Made by a program: the position numbers and the translations under genes
Assembly (NCBI GenBank): GCA_003650975.1
Contig: QMSU01000083.1
Span: 1-5,739, forward strand
Origin: Thermoplasmata archaeon
GTDB taxonomy: Archaea > Thermoplasmatota > E2 > UBA202 > JdFR-43
Length of the DNA: 5,739 bases
Reading direction: 5' to 3'
Part shown: one piece after another, positions 1 through 4,341 of the stretch
Numbering within the stretch: the first letter of the stretch is position 1
Layout of the letters: the number at the start of each line of letters is the position of its first letter
The notes under the pieces: model-generated
What the model was told of the DNA's origin: nothing
The model's input: the letters and a program-made list of their open reading frames with translations, nothing else
Database searches by the model: none

Positions 1-681
1 GAGGTGATTGCCTCCTCCGGTGCGGTACTCGACGAGTACACCAAACGCTACATCGAGGAGACCTTCAATGCCAGGGTGTTCGATGTGTACGGTTCCACCG
101 AGGCGGGTCCCGTTGCCTTTGAATGCCGGAAGGGAAACTACCACATCCACCATGACATGGTGCACCTGGAATTCCTCGATGACCGGGGGGAACCGGTTGC
201 CTTCGGTACACCGGGCCATATTGTGGTCACCAAACTGTACGGGAATGCCACGCCCATCATACGCTACAACGGGCTGAACGATTTTGTCATTCCCCTGGAG
301 CGCAGCTGCGACTGCGGTATCAACACCCCCCTGATAGAGAGTGTGGCGGGAAGAATGGTGGATGCGCTCGTGATGCCCAGCGGTGCCATCATCCCTCCAT
401 TTGCTGTCACCGGAATTCCCGCAAAGGTCATGGAGCGACTGAACAGTGATATCGTGCAGCAGTTCCAGATTGTGCAGGAGGACTACGACCGCATCATCGT
501 GTCACTGGTCATGGAAGCCGACCGTACCAATGGGGAAAAGAAGCAGGTGATGGGGGAGATACAGCGGGAATTTGAAAAACGAATGGAAGAGGGGGTCACC
601 GTCCAGGTACGGGAGGTGGAAAAGATACCGAGCGAAGGTCCCATCCCACAGGTTATTCACTCAAGGGTTGCCATCAGATAG
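1..681 (+). CDS. PaaK-like acyl-CoA ligase (phenylacetate-CoA ligase family), C-terminal part, 5' truncated
   Basis: This is the last 226 residues of an ANL-superfamily, adenylate-forming enzyme. The frame is open from base 1, so the start lies outside the window. Numbering from the first full codon, it shows the adenylate-binding motif YGSTEAGP (30-37), the RYNGLND segment (88-94) that corresponds to the RYxxxD/GD region ending the large domain, a CDC pair (Cys103, Cys105) like the short Cys-rich loop of PaaK proteins, and GRMVD (117-121) at the hinge into the small C-terminal domain. Known members activate an aryl or other carboxylate with ATP and transfer it to CoA; coenzyme F390 synthetases are close relatives. 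The substrate cannot be read from this fragment. Oddly, no lysine occurs after residue 208, although the catalytic lysine of the small domain is expected near the C-terminus. It lies 42 bp upstream of the UPF0200 gene, which has its own promoter. Confidence 0.85.
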   Translation, partial: EVIASSGAVLDEYTKRYIEETFNARVFDVYGSTEAGPVAFECRKGNYHIHHDMVHLEFLDDRGEPVAFGTPGHIVVTKLYGNATPIIRYNGLNDFVIPLERSCDCGINTPLIESVAGRMVDALVMPSGAIIPPFAVTGIPAKVMERLNSDIVQQFQIVQEDYDRIIVSLVMEADRTNGEKKQVMGEIQREFEKRMEEGVTVQVREVEKIPSEGPIPQVIHSRVAIR

Positions 682-693
682 CCCATGCCACAA

Positions 694-701
694 ATATAAA
701 G
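694..701 (+). promoter_or_regulatory. TATA box for the UPF0200 gene (leaderless promoter)
   Basis: The octamer ATATAAAG occupies -30 to -23 relative to the A of the ATG at 724, the standard archaeal TATA position if transcription starts at the start codon. The AGAGG just downstream (703-707) is 16 bases from the ATG and, on this model, is upstream of the transcript, so it is not a Shine-Dalgarno site. Confidence 0.6.
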
Positions 702-723
702 AAGAGGATGCGCATATGTTTCC

Positions 724-1260
724 ATGAAAGTCATAGCCTTCACCGGCATGCCGGGCGCGGGGAAAACCGAGGCAGTTGCCGTTGCCAGGGAACTGGGCAT
801 ACCGGTGGTGAGCATGGGGGATGAGGTGAGAAAGGAAACGGAGAGGAGAGGACTTCCGCTCACCGATGAGCATGTGGGGCGTGTGGCGGAGGAGATGAGA
901 AAAACTCATGGCATGGATGTATGGGCGCGCCGCTGCCTCGCACGAATCGAAGAAAACAATGTGGTCATTGTCGACGGCATTCGAAACCATGAGGAGGTGG
1001 AACTTTTCAGGAACAATATACCCGATTTCATCTTGGTGGCCGTGCATGCATCCCCTGCCAGGCGGTATGAACGTCTCATGGCAAGAGGGAGAGAGGATGA
1101 CAGCATGAGCGTGGAGGAACTGAAGGTGAGGGAGAAACGGGAACTTGCATGGGGTCTCGGAGATGTCATCGCCATGGCCGATATTGTGGTGGTGAATGAA
1201 GGGAGTTTGGAAACATTCAGAGAAAAAATAAAGGAAATGCTTTCCCAGTTCCTCACCTGA
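724..1260 (+). CDS. UPF0200 family P-loop protein (dephospho-CoA kinase-like / NMP kinase-like)
   Basis: This complete 178-aa protein has the fold signature of small nucleotide kinases. The Walker A loop GMPGAGKT is at residues 8-15, MGDEVR (31-36) matches the substrate-binding DxxR seen in adenylate-kinase-like enzymes, a hydrophobic strand ending in an acidic residue, VVIVDGIR (80-87), acts as Walker B, RGREDD (121-126) is the likely lid, and ADIVVVNEGSLE (152-163) resembles the C-terminal strand of dephospho-CoA kinases. Together these are typical of UPF0200, an archaeal family of unproven substrate. Dephospho-CoA kinase is a tempting guess, but a different GTP-dependent archaeal enzyme is known for that step, so the role stays open; a kinase acting on a nucleotide or cofactor in the cytoplasm is the safe reading. 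The ATG at 724 is supported by the TATA box at -30 to -23. The last 8 bp overlap the convergent methyltransferase gene, and no terminator is seen. Confidence 0.85.
   Translation: MKVIAFTGMPGAGKTEAVAVARELGIPVVSMGDEVRKETERRGLPLTDEHVGRVAEEMRKTHGMDVWARRCLARIEENNVVIVDGIRNHEEVELFRNNIPDFILVAVHASPARRYERLMARGREDDSMSVEELKVREKRELAWGLGDVIAMADIVVVNEGSLETFREKIKEMLSQFLT
1253..1260. other. Convergent overlap of two stop codons (8 bp)
   Basis: The plus-strand UPF0200 gene ends with TGA at 1258-1260 and the minus-strand methyltransferase ends with TGA at 1255-1253, so the last codons of each gene lie inside the other. No room is left for a terminator between them, and the two mRNAs should have complementary 3' ends. 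Confidence 0.9.
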
Positions 1261-1792
1261 GCGGCTCTATCAGATACACATACAGCCGTTCAAAAAAGAA
1301 CGATTTTTGGGCCACCTCTGTGAATCTGTACATGCCGCTGAACATTTTCATCAATTTTGGGATGTTCCCCCGGCTGCTCATCACCATGTATATGCGCCCG
1401 TGCCCGGTGAGATGCCGGTGTGCTTCACGGAGAAATCGTTCCATTATTGCTGTTCCTTCCCTTCCCCCATCCCATGCAATATCCTCGTTTTCCGTGGGGA
1501 GATAGGGCGGATTGAAGGTTATCACATCAAAGGTCCCCTCAATTTCTGAAAAAAGGTCGCTTGTGACCACCTGTATTGCAAGCCCGTTCTTTTCCGCATT
1601 TATTTTTGTGTTCTCAACCGCATGCTCATTGATATCTACTGCGGTGACACGGCATCCCTGCCTTGCGAGATGGAGTGCCACAATACCACACCCGCATCCC
1701 ATATCAAGCGCTCTCTCTGCGCCTTCAACTTCTATTGCTTTTATGAGAAGGTAGCTGTCATCGGCCGGCTCATATATGCCCGCATGCACCAT
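1253..1792 (-). CDS. HemK2/Mtq2-type protein (glutamine-N5) methyltransferase
   Basis: This is a 179-aa SAM-dependent methyltransferase. It begins MVHAGIYEPADDSYLL, the usual start of this family. The SAM-binding loop LDMGCGCG is at 29-36, the ribose-binding acid is Asp53 in AVDIN, and the NPPY motif that positions the methylated amide is at 94-97, followed by DGGREG (109-114). It lacks the N-terminal helical domain of bacterial PrmC, as in eukaryotic Mtq2 and archaeal homologues. Those methylate the GGQ glutamine of the class I release factor, usually with Trm112 as partner, so the likely substrate is aRF1. An in-frame GTG at 1837 would add 15 residues without family resemblance and has no well-placed TATA box, so I chose the ATG at 1792. 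A weak AT-rich element (GCATAATT, 1828-1835) could direct a start near 1805. It is convergent with the UPF0200 gene (8-bp overlap) and divergent from the UPF0173 gene. Confidence 0.9.
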   Translation of the reverse strand: MVHAGIYEPADDSYLLIKAIEVEGAERALDMGCGCGIVALHLARQGCRVTAVDINEHAVENTKINAEKNGLAIQVVTSDLFSEIEGTFDVITFNPPYLPTENEDIAWDGGREGTAIMERFLREAHRHLTGHGRIYMVMSSRGNIPKLMKMFSGMYRFTEVAQKSFFFERLYVYLIEPLR

Positions 1793-2013
1793 AATTTTCA
1801 ATGAGGTATCTATGTTCACACTCCCACAATTATGCACCCATTATGAAGGTTTTGGGGAATCACTTTCTCAGTAATGTTGCGCCACTTTTTAATCAGGAAG
1901 GGAAAAACAGGCCATCGTTCCAGTGAAAGGAAAGATCAGGGAATTCGAAGAGAGAAGAAGGGGAATATGCCGGCTCATCAAAACATTTTTCTTTCCATTT
2001 TTCATTTACCCTC
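1793..2013. other. Divergent intergenic region between methyltransferase and UPF0173 genes
   Basis: This roughly 220-bp gap must hold both divergent promoters. The left part holds the weak TATA-like GCATAATT (minus strand, 1828-1835). From about 1924 to 1965 the plus strand is strongly purine-rich, and from about 1986 to 2010 it is pyrimidine-rich with short T runs just before the ATG at 2014. I see no convincing TATA box at -30 to -23 for the UPF0173 gene; AAAACATT at 1980-1987 is the best AT-rich candidate and is poor. Two short open frames here (ATG at 1843, 27 codons; GTG at 1923, 43 codons) have no family resemblance or start signal and I do not call them genes. No tRNA or clear RNA structure is visible. 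Confidence 0.6.
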
Positions 2014-2688
2014 ATGAAACTCACCTGGCTCGGTCATTCGTGCTTTGTGATTGAGGGGAACGAGAGGGTGATCGTGGACCCGTTCATCACCGGAAATCCT
2101 GCATGTCCTGTGAAACTGGAAGAGGTGGAAGCGGATATTGTGGCAGTTACCCACGGTCACGGAGACCATCTGGGAGACGGCATTGCACTGGCAAAGAGAA
2201 GGGACATACCTTTCGTTGCCATCCATGAAATCGCCCAGTACGCCGCGCGCATGGGTGTAAAAGCGGAGGGTATAAACATGGGAGGAGGTGTGGTGGTGGG
2301 AGACACCACCATCACCATGGTTCCCGCATGGCATTCCTCGGGTCTCGATGAAACAGAGTTTGCCGTTTCCACGTGCCCTGCGGGCCTTGTGATAAAATCC
2401 GGAAAAACGGTGTATCATGCAGGTGATACCTGTTTGTTCTCGGACATGAAACTGATAGGGGAGTTGTATGAACCGGACGTGGCACTGCTTCCCATCGGGG
2501 GGAGATTCACCATGGATGCGCACCAGGCGGCCATTGCCGCAGAGTGGATAGGCGCTGATATCACCATCCCCATGCACTACAATACCTTCGATATGATACG
2601 GCAGGATCCCCACGAATTTCAAAAGCTTGCGGAGAGGAGGGGCATCAGGGTTTCCGTGCTGCAGCCCGGAGAGGAAATGGAAATCTAG
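2014..2688 (+). CDS. UPF0173 metal-dependent hydrolase (metallo-beta-lactamase fold)
   Basis: This complete 224-aa protein has the usual UPF0173 length. It opens MKLTWLGHSCF, typical of the family, with His8 close to the active site. The metal-binding signature HxHxDH lies in THGHGDHLGD (46-55: His47, His49, Asp51, His52), followed by His107 in WHSSG, Asp138 in YHAGDT and His188 in PMHYNTF, a full set of ligands for a two-metal centre. The protein should be a soluble, active hydrolase, but the substrate of this family is not known to me; relatives include the UlaG lactonase and RNase Z folds. There is no signal peptide or membrane segment. The ATG at 2014 matches the conserved family N-terminus. 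The gene is transcribed alone, divergent from the methyltransferase, and its TAG stop shares a CTAG palindrome with the stop of tmk. Confidence 0.9.
   Translation: MKLTWLGHSCFVIEGNERVIVDPFITGNPACPVKLEEVEADIVAVTHGHGDHLGDGIALAKRRDIPFVAIHEIAQYAARMGVKAEGINMGGGVVVGDTTITMVPAWHSSGLDETEFAVSTCPAGLVIKSGKTVYHAGDTCLFSDMKLIGELYEPDVALLPIGGRFTMDAHQAAIAAEWIGADITIPMHYNTFDMIRQDPHEFQKLAERRGIRVSVLQPGEEMEI
2685..2688. other. CTAG palindrome forming the stop codons of two convergent genes
   Basis: CTAG reads as itself on both strands. Its TAG ends the UPF0173 gene on the plus strand (2686-2688) and tmk on the minus strand (2687-2685). The two coding regions therefore share four bases, with no intergenic space and no separate terminator. 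Confidence 0.95.
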
Positions 2689-3278
2689 AGGATCCCTCTC
2701 TCTTTCAGCACCCGCAGGCACTCATCCACCAGCTCTTCCTTTTCCCTTTCGGCATCCATTATGACAAATCGTTCCCTCTCCCTTTCCGCCAGGTCAAGAT
2801 AGTTCTCCTGCACCCGGGCCAGAAATGAGGCATGTTCAAAGAGGGCGGGTACCCGCTCTTCTATCCGCTCCATGGCTTTCTCCGGTGTTATACGGAGTAA
2901 AAAAGTCACATCGGGTTTTATGAGGAATGGTTCGTGGACTGCGGAGAGCCAGCGCTCGGCATCCGGTATGTTGAGATGCTCTTTCTGATAGGCAAAGGTG
3001 GAATCAATAAAGCGGTCGCATATCACCAGTTTTCCCTCGTCCAGCCACTTTTCTATTTCGCTGAGATGCTCCTTTCTATCTGCAATAAACAGCAGGGCAA
3101 TGGTTATGGGATCCCGCTGTTCTTCCATTGCCCGTATCACCGATTTTCCAATCCAGCTTTTCGTGGGCTCGACGGTAAGCACGGCGAACTCACCGATTCT
3201 TTCAGAGAGCATGCGCGCGATGGTTGATTTTCCCGAGCCGTCTATTCCCTCAAAGGTGATCAGTTTACCATTCATCAT
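2685..3278 (-). CDS. tmk: Thymidylate kinase (dTMP kinase)
   Basis: This complete protein of 197 aa (196 if the second ATG is used) phosphorylates dTMP to dTDP with ATP in dTTP synthesis. The P-loop GIDGSGKST is at 11-19 and preceded by ITFE, as in the family. Glu37-Pro38 (EPT) matches the dTMP-binding EP motif, DRFIDSTFAYQ (88-98) is the conserved DR(Y/F)xxSxxAYQ signature, KPDVTFLL (121-128) is the core strand before the lid, and the lid (about 131-146) is short. All key residues are present. Two ATGs stand in tandem. The TATA box at 3298-3305 is exactly -30 to -23 from the second one (3275), which would give a leaderless mRNA starting MNGKL; with the first ATG (3278) the box fits less well. 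The gene is convergent with the UPF0173 gene and downstream of the RHH-PAS gene on the same strand, but has its own promoter. Confidence 0.95.
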   Translation of the reverse strand: MMNGKLITFEGIDGSGKSTIARMLSERIGEFAVLTVEPTKSWIGKSVIRAMEEQRDPITIALLFIADRKEHLSEIEKWLDEGKLVICDRFIDSTFAYQKEHLNIPDAERWLSAVHEPFLIKPDVTFLLRITPEKAMERIEERVPALFEHASFLARVQENYLDLAERERERFVIMDAEREKEELVDECLRVLKERGIL

Positions 3279-3286
3279 AATGAAAG

Positions 3287-3337
3287 ATGCGTGCGGATTT
3301 ATGTATTGTGTTTGCCCGCACCACCGAAGACACGCAT
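3287..3337. repeat. Nested inverted repeats around the tmk TATA box
   Basis: GTGCGG (3291-3296) is repeated inverted as CCGCAC (3316-3321), bracketing the TATA box. A second pair, ATGCGTG (3287-3293) and CACGCAT (3331-3337), encloses the first. The left arms overlap by three bases, so in RNA the two pairings would exclude each other. They could be protein sites or the 3' end structure of the upstream gene; with arms of only 6 and 7 bp, chance is also possible. Confidence 0.3.
3298..3305 (-). promoter_or_regulatory. TATA box for tmk (leaderless promoter)
   Basis: Read on the minus strand the element is TACATAAA, at -30 to -23 from the second ATG of tmk (3275). There is no Shine-Dalgarno sequence between it and the start. 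It shows that tmk need not depend on transcription from the regulator gene upstream. Confidence 0.55.
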
Positions 3338-3348
3338 ATCACTTGCGA

Positions 3349-4269
3349 TTATTCTTCCTTACGGGGTTCCCTGTATCTTATGGTCACCAGGAGGGCGGGT
3401 CGTCCCTCAAACTCAATTTTTCTTGAGTTGGTTTCGCCCTCGGTTACCTTCTTGTTCTTCTTAATGTAGCGATAGATTCTCGGTTTCCCGAGATCCTTTC
3501 CCTTCAAACTTTTCTCATAGTTTTCCATGATTCTTTTCTGGTCCTCCTTTGCCACAAATTCCAGAAAGTTCCTGCCGAGCAGATCCTCCCGTTTCCATCC
3601 GGTGGCGAGCACCGCCTTGTTGACAAATTTTATTTTTTTCTCCTGTATCACCATCACCGTGTGGCACATCTCCTCTATAAGATACTCGTACAGTTCTCTC
3701 GTTTTCATCTCCTTTCCAATAAGATAGTTTTTCACCGTCACATCCTTTGCCGCACCGATATAGTTCCTTCCCTTCAATTTGCCGATGCTGAGGAGCACAT
3801 CGATTGTCTTTCCATCCTTTCGCACCGCCTTTACCTCGTAATCTCTCAACGTTTCTCTTTTTATCCTGTTCTTGAGTTTCGGGTCGTCGAAAATGTCCTC
3901 TATGTCCATCCCGATCATCTCTTCCTTGCTCCCGTACCCGAGATTGCTGAAGAACGAATAGTTGCACTCCTTTATTTTGAAGTCGGAGGAGAACATGAAT
4001 GACATGCACCCCATCTTTTCAAACATCTCCCCGTATTTCCCCGCATCCACCGCCGAAAGGCGCTCTATCTTTTTGAACAGCAGCGGTACATCAATTTTTC
4101 TCAAAAAGTCATTTCGCAGTTCCTTTTTAATTTCCTCCACATGAAGCCGTATAGCCTCCTTGCAGAAGTCTGCCACACTGCTGTATCCCATTGCAGGCTT
4201 CTCCTCAATCATCTCCTGCAGCTTGTCATAAAGCTCCTTTGGCAAAGAAATGGTACTGTAGCGTATCAT
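3349..4269 (-). CDS. Ribbon-helix-helix / PAS-PAS sensory transcriptional regulator
   Basis: This complete 306-aa soluble protein joins three modules. Residues 1-48 look like a ribbon-helix-helix (CopG/MetJ/Arc) domain: a strand RYSTISLP, helix KELYDKLQEMIEE, a turn GYSS, and helix VADFCKEAIRLHVEE. A charged linker (about 49-80) leads to PAS 1 (about 85-180; its core has the SKEEMIGMDIEDIF helix, the KAVRKDGKTIDVLLS strands and a final YIGAAKDVT), then PAS 2 (about 190-298; IKFVNKAVLATGWKREDL, LGRNFLEFVAKED, ending in LLVTIRYRE). There is no histidine kinase, receiver or cyclase domain and no membrane segment, so the likely job is a one-component regulator: PAS sensing (cofactor, redox or partner unknown) changes DNA binding by the dimeric RHH. 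Cysteines 36, 88, 102 and 202 are possible redox sites only. The protein is lysine-rich. The ATG is fixed by the TATA box at -30 to -23. It lies between metG and tmk, 72 bp after the metG stop. Confidence 0.85.
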   Translation of the reverse strand: MIRYSTISLPKELYDKLQEMIEEKPAMGYSSVADFCKEAIRLHVEEIKKELRNDFLRKIDVPLLFKKIERLSAVDAGKYGEMFEKMGCMSFMFSSDFKIKECNYSFFSNLGYGSKEEMIGMDIEDIFDDPKLKNRIKRETLRDYEVKAVRKDGKTIDVLLSIGKLKGRNYIGAAKDVTVKNYLIGKEMKTRELYEYLIEEMCHTVMVIQEKKIKFVNKAVLATGWKREDLLGRNFLEFVAKEDQKRIMENYEKSLKGKDLGKPRIYRYIKKNKKVTEGETNSRKIEFEGRPALLVTIRYREPRKEE

Positions 4270-4293
4270 TAATTATCAATATGGCATAATTAT
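4270..4293. repeat. Repeated TAATTAT elements in the regulator promoter (candidate operator)
   Basis: TAATTAT occurs at 4270-4276, directly upstream of the start codon, and again at 4287-4293, 17 bp away. The second copy is part of the perfect palindrome ATAATTAT (4286-4293) and touches the TATA box. RHH proteins often bind tandem short palindromes in their own promoters, so autoregulation is plausible. The region is very AT-rich, so chance recurrence cannot be excluded. Confidence 0.3.
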
Positions 4294-4299
4294 ATTTAA
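4292..4299 (-). promoter_or_regulatory. TATA box for the RHH-PAS-PAS gene (leaderless promoter)
   Basis: On the minus strand the sequence is TTAAATAT, inside the longer AT-rich TTTAAATATA (4300-4291), and it sits at -30 to -23 from the ATG at 4269. No Shine-Dalgarno motif precedes the ATG. This is the strongest TATA box in the window and separates the gene's expression from metG upstream. Confidence 0.65.
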
Positions 4300-4341
4300 A
4301 ATTTATTGCTTTTGCCGGACAATATTGCTTTCATAGAACAA

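Noticed and set aside
703..707. AGAGG as a ribosome binding site for the UPF0200 gene
   Set aside because: It is 16 bases from the ATG, too far for a normal Shine-Dalgarno site, and lies upstream of the transcript if the TATA box at 694-701 is used.
661..1256. Minus-strand open frames opposite the UPF0200 gene
   Set aside because: They overlap each other and the real gene, and their translations are low-complexity with no motif; they are by-products of codon bias.
1793..1837. GTG at 1837 as the start of the methyltransferase, giving 194 aa
   Set aside because: The 15 extra residues do not look like the family, whose members begin near the xYEPADDSYLL motif, and no TATA box lies at the right distance from 1837. 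The ATG at 1792 fits better.
1843..1926. Possible 27-codon small gene in the divergent intergenic region
   Set aside because: The ATG has no TATA box at -30 to -23, no Shine-Dalgarno motif, and the peptide has no recognisable feature.
1923..2054. GTG-started 43-codon frame running into the UPF0173 gene
   Set aside because: It overlaps a well-supported gene in another frame and its composition only mirrors the purine-rich then pyrimidine-rich DNA.
2002..2721. Long open frame (239 codons) on the minus strand opposite the UPF0173 gene
   Set aside because: It lies fully antisense to a gene with all catalytic motifs, shows no recognisable domain, is rich in His, Arg, Gly and Cys as expected from antisense reading of a GC-biased gene, and also overlaps the end of tmk.
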